Assembly (NCBI RefSeq): GCF_005924265.1
Contig: NZ_VCLB01000001.1
Span: 532,589 to 596,588 of the forward strand
Origin: Martelella lutilitoris
GTDB taxonomy: Bacteria; Pseudomonadota; Alphaproteobacteria; Rhizobiales; Rhizobiaceae
Direction of reading: 5' to 3'
DNA length: 64,000 nt
Part shown: positions 39,057 to 47,516 of the stretch, in pieces
Layout: each line of letters starts with the position of its first letter
Position numbering within the stretch: position 1 is the first letter of the stretch
Notes under the pieces: generated by a model
Database searches by the model: none
Seen by the model: only the letters and a program-made list of their open reading frames with translations
What the model was told of the DNA's origin: nothing
Position numbers and translations under genes: made by a program

Positions 39057-40157
39057 ATGACTGTTGCCGAACTGGAGAGGCCTGACACGGCCAAGACGAA
39101 ACTGGGGATCGTCGATTGCGACATTCACCCCGCGATGACCGAAAGGAACGAACTTTCCCGATTCATGCCGATGCGCTGGCGCGAGCATGTGCGCGATTTC
39201 GGCCTGCGCTCTGGCGGTTCGCTCGTCGGCATGCTGCAATATCCGCGCCTGAACCATGGCGGCATGCGCCAGGACGCCTATCCGCCGGAGGGCGGCCCGC
39301 CGGCCTCCAGCCTTGCCTTCCTGCAGGAGCAGTTGCTGGACGAACTCAATGTCGAATTCGGCCTGTTGCAGGCGCTGAATCCCGGGCCGTCACTGCAGAA
39401 TCTCGAACTGAGCGCGGCCGTGTGCGCGGCCATCAACGATTGGCAGGTCGACAAATGGCTCGCCCCGGAACCGCGTCTGAAGGGCGGCATCTCCATTGCC
39501 CAGGAAGACGCCGAAGCCGCGGTGCGCGAAATCGAGGAGCGGCTGAAGGACAAGCGTTTTGCCCAGTTGCAATTCGTGCCGCGCAGTCTTGAGCCCGCCG
39601 GCCGCAAGCGCTACTGGCCGATCTTTGAGATCGCCGAGGCGCATGACCTGCCGATCGCCGTCCACCCGGCGGCCACCGGCTGGCACGCCAATACCGGCGC
39701 CGGCTGGGCCTCTTTCTATGTCGAGGAGCATTACGCCTTTTCCCATTCGGTCCAGACCGTCCTGATCTCGATGATCTTCGAGGGCGTGTTCGATCGTTTC
39801 CCGAAGCTCAAACTGGTGCTGGTGGAAGGCGGTTTCGCCTGGCTGCCGTCGCTGATGTGGCGCATGGACCGGGAATGGGAGCGCATGCGCGGGGAAGTTC
39901 CGCATGTGAAGCGCCGCCCCTCCGAATACATCCGTCGCAATGTCTGGATCACCACGCAGCCGATCGAGGAGCCGCCGAATGTGCGGCACATGAACAATCT
40001 CCTCAACTGGATCGGGGCGGACCGGCTGATGTTCTCGACCGATTATCCGCACTGGGATTTCGACCATCCGGACCGGGCCTTCCGCGTCGGGCTGAGCGAA
40101 GAGGCAAAACGCGGCATCATGCGCGACAACGCGCTTGACGTTTACGGACTGGGTTAA
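39057..40157 (+). CDS. Amidohydrolase-superfamily protein (COG2159 type), second copy
   Basis: A 366-residue protein homologous to its neighbour but clearly diverged. The motif IVDCDIHP (His24), AVHPAATGWH (His203) and STDYPHWDFDHPDR (Asp329) form the expected metal site. One base separates it from the first copy, so the two are co-translated and may form a heteromer or catalyse successive steps. The start at 39057 is preferred to upstream ATGs that lie inside the first gene. The reaction is unknown. Decarboxylation or C-C hydrolysis of an aromatic acid is the leading guess. Confidence 0.8.
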   Translation: MTVAELERPDTAKTKLGIVDCDIHPAMTERNELSRFMPMRWREHVRDFGLRSGGSLVGMLQYPRLNHGGMRQDAYPPEGGPPASSLAFLQEQLLDELNVEFGLLQALNPGPSLQNLELSAAVCAAINDWQVDKWLAPEPRLKGGISIAQEDAEAAVREIEERLKDKRFAQLQFVPRSLEPAGRKRYWPIFEIAEAHDLPIAVHPAATGWHANTGAGWASFYVEEHYAFSHSVQTVLISMIFEGVFDRFPKLKLVLVEGGFAWLPSLMWRMDREWERMRGEVPHVKRRPSEYIRRNVWITTQPIEEPPNVRHMNNLLNWIGADRLMFSTDYPHWDFDHPDRAFRVGLSEEAKRGIMRDNALDVYGLG

Positions 40158-40166
40158 GGAGAGGCC

Positions 40167-40580
40167 ATGACCGATCACATCATCTGCAAGGTCGACGAGA
40201 TACCCGAAGGCAAGGCCAGGCGGGTCGAGGTCGCCGGGCGCGTCATCGCCATCTTCAATCTCGGCGATCGCTTTGCCGCCATCACCAATAAGTGCCCGCA
40301 TGAGGGCGCGGAACTGTGTCACGGCAGGGTTGCCGCCCTCGTCAATGCCGACGGTCCCGGGGACTACCGCACGGAGGACGAGAAGATCATGGTCCGTTGC
40401 CCCTGGCACGGCTGGGAATTCGACCTTGAGAACGGCCGTTCCTACTGCGACCCGAGCCGGATGCGGGTGAAGATCTTCGACGTCAAGGTGACGCCCGGCG
40501 AGAGCCTGGCGGAAGGGCCGTATCGCGCCGAGGTCTTCGAGGTTCGCACAGAGGATGATTATGTCGTCCTCACCATCTGA
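40167..40580 (+). CDS. Rieske [2Fe-2S] protein with an expanded cluster-binding loop
   Basis: A 137-residue soluble protein with Rieske ligands Cys43-Pro-His45 and Cys78-Pro-Trp-His81. The distance between the two ligand pairs is about 32 residues rather than the usual 16-17, because of an insertion around ALVNADGPGDYRTEDEK. It resembles the small ferredoxins that feed ring-hydroxylating oxygenases or the N-terminus of an oxygenase alpha subunit, but no catalytic domain is attached. It lies between the amidohydrolases and an electron-transfer set. Confidence 0.85.
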   Translation: MTDHIICKVDEIPEGKARRVEVAGRVIAIFNLGDRFAAITNKCPHEGAELCHGRVAALVNADGPGDYRTEDEKIMVRCPWHGWEFDLENGRSYCDPSRMRVKIFDVKVTPGESLAEGPYRAEVFEVRTEDDYVVLTI

Positions 40581-41061
40581 AAGCGCGCGCCTGCCCGTGC
40601 TCCCGCTTAAGGGCGGGTGCCAGTGCGGGGCGCTCAGATACCGGGTGAGCGGGGCGCCGCTCACCTTCTATCTCTGCCATTGCGCAAGCTGCCAGCGCCA
40701 GTCCGGCAGCGCCTTCGGCGAAAGCCTGATGTTTTTCTGCACGGATCTGGCGATGGACGACAGACCGCAGGAGCGCTGGACGGTTGGCGGTTCCGGCGTG
40801 CCGATCCGCCAGACCTTTTGCGGGACCTGCGGCGTGCGGCTCACCCATCAGCGCAAGGATAGCCCTGTGCTGGTGGTCAAACCCGGTACGCTCGACGATC
40901 CGTCCTGGCTTTTTCCGGCGGCGGAAATCTTCACCGCCTCCCGGCAGCCCTGGCTTTCGCCACTGCCCGGCGTGGCGCAATACCCGCAGGGCCCGGACAT
41001 GGACAGCTTGAAACAGGATTGGGCGCGGTGGATCGCCGGGCATGAGGAGGCCGGACGATGA
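40561..41061 (+). CDS. GFA-domain (glutathione-dependent formaldehyde-activating-like) zinc protein
   Basis: A 166-residue protein with the GFA zinc motifs GCQCGALRY, CHCASCQRQSGSAF and FCGTCGVRL. True Gfa enzymes were proposed to join formaldehyde and glutathione, but most family members have unknown roles. The start at 40561 has GAGG six bases upstream inside the Rieske gene, giving a 20-base overlap. It overlaps the reductase gene by four bases. A link to formaldehyde from oxidative demethylation is possible but unproven. Confidence 0.78.
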   Translation: MSSSPSESARLPVLPLKGGCQCGALRYRVSGAPLTFYLCHCASCQRQSGSAFGESLMFFCTDLAMDDRPQERWTVGGSGVPIRQTFCGTCGVRLTHQRKDSPVLVVKPGTLDDPSWLFPAAEIFTASRQPWLSPLPGVAQYPQGPDMDSLKQDWARWIAGHEEAGR

Positions 41062-42263
41062 GCGGCATCGTGGTTGTGGGCGCGGGTCAGGCCGGTCTGG
41101 CATTGGTGGCTAAGCTCAGGGCCGAGGGCTATTCGGGCGCATTGACGCTCCTGGGCGAAGAGGCCTGGCCGCCCTATCAGCGTCCGCCGCTTTCGAAGAA
41201 ATTCCTGCTGGGAGAATTGGCGCGGGAGCGCCTCTATTTGCGCTCAAGGGATTTCTACGCCGAGCACGACATCGATCTGAGGCTCGGCGCGCGCGTCGAG
41301 GCGATCGACCGCAGCGCGAAGAACATCAGCTTCGGCGGCTCGGTCCTCGCGTATGAAAAGCTGGTTCTGACAACAGGCGCCGTACCGCGGCGCTTGCCGA
41401 CGGCGATCGGCGGCGACCTTGGAAATGTCTTCACCCTGCGCGGGATTGACGATGTCGATGCCATGGCGCCGCTGTTCGTCCCCGGGGCGCGGCTTCTGGT
41501 GGTCGGCGGCGGCTATATCGGCCTCGAAGCGGCCGCCATTGCTGCGCGTTCCGGGCTTGAGGTGACGCTGATCGAAAGCGCGCCGCGCATTCTCGGCCGT
41601 GTCGCGGCAGAAGAAACGGCGGATTATTTCCGCGCCCTTCACCGCGAAAACGGCGTTGACCTGCGCGAGGGAACGGGGCTTCGCCGGCTTCTCGGCGACA
41701 CGATTGTGGAAGCGGCGGAACTGGCCGATGGCGCGATGGTTCATGTCGATCTGGTGATTGTCGGCATCGGCGTTCAGCCCGCGACGGCGCTTGCCGAGAA
41801 GGCGGGTCTTCGGGTCGAAAACGGCATCGCCACGGATCCATTCGGTCGCACGACCGATTTGTCAATCTTCGCCGCCGGCGATTGCGCCAGCTTTCCATAT
41901 GCGGGCGGCAGGCTGCGGCTGGAAAGCGTGCAGAATGCCATTGAACATGCCGAATGCGTGGCGAAGAACCTCATGGGCGCAGAGATGCCCTACCGGCCCG
42001 TGCCCTGGTTCTGGTCGGATCAGTACGAGGTCAAGCTGCAGATCGCGGGGCTCAATACCGGCCATGACCGCGTCGTGGTGCGCGAGGGAGACCGGGAGGG
42101 TTCGGTTTCGCACTGGTATTTTGCCGGTCGGCGCTTCATCGCCATCGACGCGATGAACGATCCGCGCGCCTACATGACCGGAAGGCGGCTGCTTGGCGCG
42201 GGGGCAAGCCCGGACCCTGACAATCTGGCCGAAGCGGACCTGAAAACGCTGACAGCCGCCTGA
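41058..42263 (+). CDS. FAD-dependent ferredoxin reductase
   Basis: A 401-residue flavoprotein with the FAD-binding motif VVVGAGQAGLALVAKL at the start, an NAD-binding GGGYIGLEAAAIAARSGLEVTL in the middle and FAAGDCASF near residue 270. This is the layout of putidaredoxin or rhodocoxin reductases. It should pass electrons from NADH to the [2Fe-2S] ferredoxin encoded next. It overlaps the GFA gene (ATGA). Confidence 0.88.
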   Translation: MSGIVVVGAGQAGLALVAKLRAEGYSGALTLLGEEAWPPYQRPPLSKKFLLGELARERLYLRSRDFYAEHDIDLRLGARVEAIDRSAKNISFGGSVLAYEKLVLTTGAVPRRLPTAIGGDLGNVFTLRGIDDVDAMAPLFVPGARLLVVGGGYIGLEAAAIAARSGLEVTLIESAPRILGRVAAEETADYFRALHRENGVDLREGTGLRRLLGDTIVEAAELADGAMVHVDLVIVGIGVQPATALAEKAGLRVENGIATDPFGRTTDLSIFAAGDCASFPYAGGRLRLESVQNAIEHAECVAKNLMGAEMPYRPVPWFWSDQYEVKLQIAGLNTGHDRVVVREGDREGSVSHWYFAGRRFIAIDAMNDPRAYMTGRRLLGAGASPDPDNLAEADLKTLTAA

Positions 42264-42288
42264 GTGCCCAACAAGGAGAAACCTGGAA

Positions 42289-42612
42289 TTGGTGAAGATC
42301 ATCTATATCGAGCATGGCGGAAAGCGCCACGAGCTTGACGTCGCTGCGGGCCAGAGCGTCATGGAGGGCGCGCGCGACAATGGCGTCGAGGGCATTGTCG
42401 CCGAATGCGGCGGTTGCTGTTCCTGCTCCACCTGTCACGTCTATGTGGCCGGGAACTGGTTTGAACGGCTGCCGCCGATCGAGGCGATGGAGGAGGACAT
42501 GCTCGATTTTGCGCCGGGCATGGAGCCGGGCCGTTCGCGGCTTTCCTGTCAGTTGACGGTCACCGAAGAACTTGACGGATTGACGGTCGAGGTCCCCGCC
42601 GAACAGGCGTGA
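42289..42612 (+). CDS. [2Fe-2S] ferredoxin, adrenodoxin type
   Basis: A 107-residue ferredoxin with the cluster motif CGGCCSCSTCHVYV (C-x5-C-x2-C) and the fourth Cys in SRLSCQL. Two extra cysteines lie within the loop. Homologues feed P450s or ring oxygenases. The start is TTG at 42289 or GTG at 42292. AAGGAG lies ten bases before the first, which I prefer. It ends the operon, three bases before the convergent LysR gene. Confidence 0.87.
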   Translation: MVKIIYIEHGGKRHELDVAAGQSVMEGARDNGVEGIVAECGGCCSCSTCHVYVAGNWFERLPPIEAMEEDMLDFAPGMEPGRSRLSCQLTVTEELDGLTVEVPAEQA

Positions 42613-42615
42613 ACG

Positions 42616-43818
42616 TCAGGCCGTGCCGGAAAGCGAAAGCGCCTTATCGCGCAGAAGCTTGAGGAACAGCGCCTGGGCGGCGGTCGGAAGGAAACCGGCG
42701 CGCAGCGTCAGCCCGATCGGGCGCGCGCTTGCCGGAAGCTCGAAGGGCAGGGCGACCATCAGCCCGTGGGCGATTTCAGCTTCCGCCTGGCGCTTCGAGA
42801 CGCAGCCGAGATGATCGCTCTTTTCCAGAAGTTCGCGCATCAGGATCACCGAGCGCGTCTCCACCAGCCGCGAGGGAACGGCAAGCCCGGCGGCCTCGAA
42901 AATGCGGTTGAAATGGCTGCGGATCGGCGTTCCTTCCGGAGCGACGACGAAGGGATAGCGGGCAAGCGCCTCGAATGTCGGCTGCAACAGCGTGCCGTCC
43001 TTCGTAATGCGCAGAAGTGGATGCCCGGGCCCGGCCACCAGAACCACGCTGTCGGAAAACAGTTTCTCCTGGACGATATCGCCGATCGGCGCAGGATTGC
43101 GCAGCGCGCCGATAAGAAAATCGGTTTCGCCGCGCCTAAGACCGGCGAGAAGGTCGTCATAATCGCCTTCCAGCACATCGATCGGGATGGTGCGGCCGAG
43201 CGCACGAAAGGCGACGATTGCATCCGGCAGAACGCAGGCGCGCGACAGCGGCATGGCGCCGACGACGATCCGGCCGGTTTCCCGTTCCATCGCCTCCGCC
43301 AGATCGGCGTCCGCCTGGGCGAGTTCGGCGAAGGCAAGCCGTGCGGCCTGGGCAAGCGCGGACGCCGCGCGGGTGGCGACGATGCCGAAGGACGTGCGCT
43401 CGAACAAAGGACGCTCCGCCTCGCTTTCAAGCTGGCTGACGGCGCGGTGAACCGTCGGTTGGGCAAGGCCGAGCCGTTTGGCGGCGAGCGTGAAGTTCTG
43501 GGTCTCGGCAACGGCGATGAGCGCGTTCAGCTGCGCCCGCGTGACCGTGATCTTGAGGCGCGGCGCGACATCGGCAAGCGCGGGATCGAGACAGGCGAAG
43601 GCGCGCCGGACGCGGCGGGCAAGCGTCTCGCCGGCCTCGGTGACGTAGAGCCCCTGGGGCGTGCGCGAAAAAAGCGTCGCCCCGGCAAGGCTTGCGATCT
43701 TGCCCAGCGCCTGGGTTACGGCCGGTTGTGAGACAAAGCACAATTCGGCCGCCCGCGTGACCGAATGCGTCTCGGCGACGGCCAGGAAGACCCGGAGATG
43801 GCGAAGATTGTAGGGCAA
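42616..43818 (-). CDS. LysR-type regulator with two helix-turn-helix domains
   Basis: The 400-residue protein has two tandem LysR DNA-binding domains: residues about 5-62 (LRHLRVFLAVAETHSVTRAA, then SQPAVTQALGKIA) and about 94-152 (LNALIAVAETQNFTLAAKRL, then AQPTVHRAVSQLE). One normal substrate-binding domain (about 175-380) follows. Usual LysR proteins have one HTH and about 300 residues. The start was set at TTG 43818 because GGAGG precedes it. The TTG at 43866 lacks such a site. It lies just after the dehydrogenase gene and near galBCD, so it may control them. Confidence 0.85.
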   Translation of the reverse strand: MPYNLRHLRVFLAVAETHSVTRAAELCFVSQPAVTQALGKIASLAGATLFSRTPQGLYVTEAGETLARRVRRAFACLDPALADVAPRLKITVTRAQLNALIAVAETQNFTLAAKRLGLAQPTVHRAVSQLESEAERPLFERTSFGIVATRAASALAQAARLAFAELAQADADLAEAMERETGRIVVGAMPLSRACVLPDAIVAFRALGRTIPIDVLEGDYDDLLAGLRRGETDFLIGALRNPAPIGDIVQEKLFSDSVVLVAGPGHPLLRITKDGTLLQPTFEALARYPFVVAPEGTPIRSHFNRIFEAAGLAVPSRLVETRSVILMRELLEKSDHLGCVSKRQAEAEIAHGLMVALPFELPASARPIGLTLRAGFLPTAAQALFLKLLRDKALSLSGTA

Positions 43819-43899
43819 GGGCGCCTCCGCGACGTGTTCGGCGGATTTATAGCACGCACGACGCAAGTGGCGATCGGAAAGGCCGGTTTGTGCAGCCCT

Positions 43900-44793
43900 T
43901 CACTCTTCCCGGCCGTCCTGTCCCATCGCCGCAAGGACAAGGGCGACGCGTTCGGCGAGCCCGTCGTCCTTCTTCGTCTCCATGCCATAAGCTCCGATCT
44001 CCGCCTGCCAGGCCACGGTTGCCGCGCTCATGCGCGGCTCCAGCCCGAGATCGCTGACGGTTGCCGCGACCTCGCGCATTTCCGCCGCGCGCCGCGTGCC
44101 GTGCACCATCATCCGCTCCAGGCAATAGGCAGCTCTTCTCGGCCAGTCGATCTGCGGATCGGAGGCGGAAAGCGAGGCGAGGACCTCGGCGCTGACGCCT
44201 GCCTTTTCGGCAGCCAGAAAACACTCCGCCATCAACGCTTCGGTGCCCTTGATCATCACCGAGCGGATCATCTTCACCGACGAGGCGTCGCCGATCTCAG
44301 GGCCGGTCACCCGGCCGTTCATGCCAAGGCCCGCCATCGCCTCCGCGCCTTGTGTCGCGTGCGGACCCGAGACGAGGCACGGCGTTTCGTGCCGTTTTGG
44401 ATGGATCGGGCTCATGATCGCCACATCGACGTAGAGCGCGCCGGCGGCATCGATCAGCGCCGCGTTGCGGCGCTTGGTCTGCGGCGAACAGGAATTGCCG
44501 TCGAGATAGAGCGTGCCGGGCCTGATATGCGGCGCGGCCGCCTCGGCGGCGGAAAATGCGTTGTCGGCAGTGACCAGGCTGAAGACGATATCGCTTCGCT
44601 GAAGCAGAGCGGCGGAATCCGGGGCGCAGAAGACGCCGCGCGTTTGACAGGCTTCGGTGATTGCTTCTGCCGTGTCGTCCTGCAGCGTCTTGATATCGAA
44701 GGCGGCAATGCTCGTGGCGATGCCTGCCGCCGCCCAGCCGTCCGCGATTGCGCGCGCGGCCTCGCCGAAACCGATAAATCCGATGGCAGTCAT
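43900..44793 (-). CDS. NAD(P)-dependent dehydrogenase, DUF1932 / 6-phosphogluconate-dehydrogenase-like
   Basis: A 297-residue protein with an N-terminal dinucleotide fold (TAIGFIGFGEAARAIADGW) and a C-terminal helical DUF1932 region. DGNSCSPQTKRR and VKMIRSVMIKGTEAL give the conserved substrate residues and catalytic lysine area of beta-hydroxyacid dehydrogenases. It lies upstream of the LysR gene on the same strand and divergent from galB. It might oxidise or reduce a hydroxyacid intermediate of the aromatic pathway. It is not LigC, which belongs to the Gfo/Idh/MocA family. Confidence 0.78.
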   Translation of the reverse strand: MTAIGFIGFGEAARAIADGWAAAGIATSIAAFDIKTLQDDTAEAITEACQTRGVFCAPDSAALLQRSDIVFSLVTADNAFSAAEAAAPHIRPGTLYLDGNSCSPQTKRRNAALIDAAGALYVDVAIMSPIHPKRHETPCLVSGPHATQGAEAMAGLGMNGRVTGPEIGDASSVKMIRSVMIKGTEALMAECFLAAEKAGVSAEVLASLSASDPQIDWPRRAAYCLERMMVHGTRRAAEMREVAATVSDLGLEPRMSAATVAWQAEIGAYGMETKKDDGLAERVALVLAAMGQDGREE

Positions 44794-44888
44794 GGCTCTT
44801 CCTCCGCTGGTGTCAGTCCTTTCGAAAAACCGGAACCGACATCTAGAACCACGCGGTGGGGCAAAGACCATTCAAAAGCCCGGCGCAG

Positions 44889-44969
44889 CTATAAGTAATA
44901 GCTATAGCACTCAGGCATGCTCAAGCCATTTGAATGTTTCTGGCGTGATCCTATAGCAAATTCTTATAC
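44889..44969. promoter_or_regulatory. Inverted repeat in the divergent dehydrogenase / galB promoter
   Basis: CTATAAGTAATAGCTATAG at 44889-44907 and CTATAGCAAATTCTTATAC at 44951-44969 are inverted copies matching at 15 of 19 positions. They lie in the 251-base AT-rich gap before galB. Their form and location suit a LysR regulator, perhaps the tandem-HTH protein encoded nearby. Confidence 0.5.
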
Positions 44970-45044
44970 CTCTGCCGCAATCCGAAATTGTCATTGCAGG
45001 CTCTCCGGCGTGAGATGGCAAACAACGGAGTAACGGAGGATACC

Positions 45045-45782
45045 ATGCCGGAAACCAACAAGAGCGCGCTCGTCATCAGCGCCCATGCCGCCGATTTCGT
45101 CTGGCGCTGCGGCGGGGCGATCGCGCTTCACGCGGCAAAGGGCTATGACGTCACGGTGCTGTGCCTGTCCTTCGGCGAACGCGGCGAGAGCGCCAAATTG
45201 TGGAAACAGGAGGGCATGACTCTCGACAGGGTCAAGGCCGAACGCCGCAGGGAGGCCGAACAGGCTGCCGAAGCGCTTGGCGTTCACGACCTCGTCTGCC
45301 TCGATCTCGGCGACTATCCGCTGGAACTTTCCCGCGAGGACAAGAACAGGGTGGTCGAGGTCATCCGCAAGGTGCAGCCCGCCTTCATGCTGTCGCACTC
45401 GCAGTACGACCCCTACAACACCGATCATATGTACGCCACGCAGGTGGCGCTCGAATGCCGGATGATCGCCCAGGCCTGGGGGCATAATCCCGGCGAGAAA
45501 GTGCTGGGCGCGCCGCAGCTCTATCTGTTCGAGCCCCACCAGACCGAGCAGATGGGCTGGAAGCCGGATACGTTCCTCGACATCACGCCGGTGTGGGAGA
45601 AGAAGCGGGCTGCGATCGAATGCATGGCCGGGCAGGAGCACCTCTGGGAATATTACACCCGCGTTGCCATCAACCGCGCCAATCAATTCAAGCGCAATTC
45701 CGGCGGGCAGGCCTCGGGGCGCGACTGCAAATATGCGGAAGGGTTCCAGTCGATCTTTCCGCGCACGGTCGACGAACTCTGA
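45045..45782 (+). CDS. galB: 4-oxalomesaconate hydratase, PIG-L (GalB) type
   Basis: A 245-residue PIG-L/LmbE fold protein. Metal residues are likely His14 and Asp17 (SAHAADFVWR, where most relatives have HPDD) and Asp127-His128 (PYNTDHMY). GalB of Pseudomonas gallate catabolism is a PIG-L protein that hydrates 4-oxalomesaconate to 4-carboxy-4-hydroxy-2-oxoadipate. The downstream aldolase and tautomerase of the same pathway support this call over a deacetylase. The start at 45045 follows AACGGAGGA. Confidence 0.82.
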   Translation: MPETNKSALVISAHAADFVWRCGGAIALHAAKGYDVTVLCLSFGERGESAKLWKQEGMTLDRVKAERRREAEQAAEALGVHDLVCLDLGDYPLELSREDKNRVVEVIRKVQPAFMLSHSQYDPYNTDHMYATQVALECRMIAQAWGHNPGEKVLGAPQLYLFEPHQTEQMGWKPDTFLDITPVWEKKRAAIECMAGQEHLWEYYTRVAINRANQFKRNSGGQASGRDCKYAEGFQSIFPRTVDEL

Positions 45783-45833
45783 AAAAGCGGGTTCACGCGC
45801 GGAAAGACGTGCAATCAAAGGGGAGGAACAGAC

Positions 45834-46805
45834 ATGACGACGGAACCGACAAGTCCGAGCTTCGACATCGCCCATCTTGGTCACGTGGAAGTGCTGACCG
45901 ACAAGTTCGAGGAAAGCCTCGATTTCTTCACCCGGATCTACGGGTTGAAGCTTTCCGGACAGGACGAGCATTCCGCCTATCTGAGGGCCTGGGACGATTA
46001 CGAATATGCGACGCTGAAACTGACGAAATCCGATACCACGGGCGTTGCCCATATAGGCTATCGCGCCGCCTCGCCGGAAGCGCTGGAACGGCGCGTTGCG
46101 GCAATCGAGGCCTCCGGTTTCAAGGTGATCGGCTGGAATGACGGCGACCTGAGCCACGGCCGGGCCTTCCGTTTCGAAGATCCCTTCGGCCATCAATTCG
46201 AGATCTACTACGACACCAACTGGTACGCGCCGCAGGAAGACGCGGAGAAGGCGGCGCTGAAGAACACGGCATCCGCCTTTACCGGCATGCCGCCGCGCCG
46301 CCTCGACCATATCAACCTGCTTGCGGAAGACGTCACTGAGTTCCGCCGCTTCATGATCACCTGCCTCGGCGCGCGGGTGACGGAGTATATCCAGCTTGAC
46401 AATGGCCGGATCGGCGGTTGCTGGTTTACCATCAACAACAAGAGCTATGATCTCGCCTGCACCGAAGAGCACGGCGGCGGCAATGGCCGGCTGCATCACG
46501 TGACCTATGCCACCGACCAGCGCGAGGACATTCTGCGCGCCGCCGACATCTTCCTGCAGAACGGCGTTCACATCGAGACCGGGCCGCACAAGCACGCCAT
46601 TCAGGGCACGTTTTTCCTTTATGTCTGGGAGCCGGCGGGCAATCGCGTCGAGTTGGCCAATGCCGGATCCCGCCTCGTTCTGGCGCCCGACTGGCAGCCG
46701 GTCTGCTGGACCGAGGCCGACCGCAAGAAGGGTCAGGCCTGGGGGCTGAAGACGATCGAAAGCTTCCACACCCACGGCACGCCGCCGGTTGCCGGCAAGG
46801 AGTGA
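45834..46805 (+). CDS. Type I (VOC) extradiol ring-cleavage dioxygenase
   Basis: A 323-residue two-domain VOC protein of the catechol 2,3-dioxygenase type. The C-terminal domain shows the iron triad: His159 (RRLDHINLL), His222 (RLHHVTYA) and Glu273 (NRVELAN). It would cleave a catechol next to one hydroxyl. It lies between galB and the aldolase, so it may open the same ring as LigAB or an alternative substrate. It is evolutionarily unrelated to LigAB, so the island holds two different ring-opening enzymes. Confidence 0.87.
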   Translation: MTTEPTSPSFDIAHLGHVEVLTDKFEESLDFFTRIYGLKLSGQDEHSAYLRAWDDYEYATLKLTKSDTTGVAHIGYRAASPEALERRVAAIEASGFKVIGWNDGDLSHGRAFRFEDPFGHQFEIYYDTNWYAPQEDAEKAALKNTASAFTGMPPRRLDHINLLAEDVTEFRRFMITCLGARVTEYIQLDNGRIGGCWFTINNKSYDLACTEEHGGGNGRLHHVTYATDQREDILRAADIFLQNGVHIETGPHKHAIQGTFFLYVWEPAGNRVELANAGSRLVLAPDWQPVCWTEADRKKGQAWGLKTIESFHTHGTPPVAGKE

Positions 46806-46808
46806 GGG

Positions 46809-47516
46809 ATGATCTCGGACACTCTCAAACTGGCGCCCGGCACGCCCGGCTATGTGATCCAGAACGTTGCGCGCGCCGACAGCGCCGTCATCGATGCGCT
46901 CGGCAAGGCAGGCGTTGCGACCGTGCACGAGGCGCAAGGCCGCATCGGTTGCCTTGCCGCCGACCTTCGCCCGATCTATCGCGGCGCGCAGATTGCCGGT
47001 ACGGCCGTCACCATTTCCGCAGCACCCGGCGATAACTGGATGATCCATGTGGCGATCGAACAGCTAAAGGAGGGCGACATTCTGGTGCTCGCCCCGACCA
47101 GTCCCTGCAACAACGGCTATTTCGGCGATCTTCTGGCAACCTCGGCAAAGGTGCGCGGCTGCCGGGGCCTGATCATCGATGCCGGCGTGCGCGACACGAA
47201 GGACCTCGAGGCGATGGATTTTCCCGTCTGGTCCAAGGCCGTCTGCGTGCAGGGCACGGTCAAGGAAACGCTCGGCTCGGTCAATGTGCCGGTCATCTGC
47301 GGCGGCCAGTTGATCGAGGCAGGCGATATCATCGTCGCCGACGATGATGGCGTCTGCGTCGTGAAAAGAGCGGATGCGGAAACGGTGCTGGCAGCGGCGC
47401 AGAAGCGTCTCGAGAACGAGGAGATGAAGCGCAAGCGGCTCGCCGCCGGCGAACTCGGCCTCGACATATACGACATGCGCCCGCGCCTCGCCGAGAAGGG
47501 TCTGAAATATGTCTGA
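46809..47516 (+). CDS. ligK: 4-carboxy-4-hydroxy-2-oxoadipate aldolase (LigK/GalC type)
   Basis: A 235-residue class II aldolase of the RraA-like family that splits 4-carboxy-4-hydroxy-2-oxoadipate into pyruvate and oxaloacetate. Conserved parts are [15 protein letters not shown] and the [12 protein letters not shown] segment with the Arg128-Asp129 pair that helps bind the divalent metal and substrate. Length equals known LigK/ProA proteins. It begins four bases after the dioxygenase gene and overlaps the tautomerase gene by eight bases. Confidence 0.9.
   Translation: MISDTLKLAPGTPGYVIQNVARADSAVIDALGKAGVATVHEAQGRIGCLAADLRPIYRGAQIAGTAVTISAAPGDNWMIHVAIEQLKEGDILVLAPTSPCNNGYFGDLLATSAKVRGCRGLIIDAGVRDTKDLEAMDFPVWSKAVCVQGTVKETLGSVNVPVICGGQLIEAGDIIVADDDGVCVVKRADAETVLAAAQKRLENEEMKRKRLAAGELGLDIYDMRPRLAEKGLKYV

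Noticed and set aside
37973..40157. The two amidohydrolases as LigI (2-pyrone-4,6-dicarboxylate hydrolase)
   Set aside because: They are longer and carry the VDCD-x-HP type N-terminus of COG2159, not the pattern I associate with LigI.
40167..42612. A complete ring-hydroxylating dioxygenase system
   Set aside because: No alpha subunit with a Rieske plus catalytic iron domain, no beta subunit and no P450 are present. Only the electron carriers are seen.
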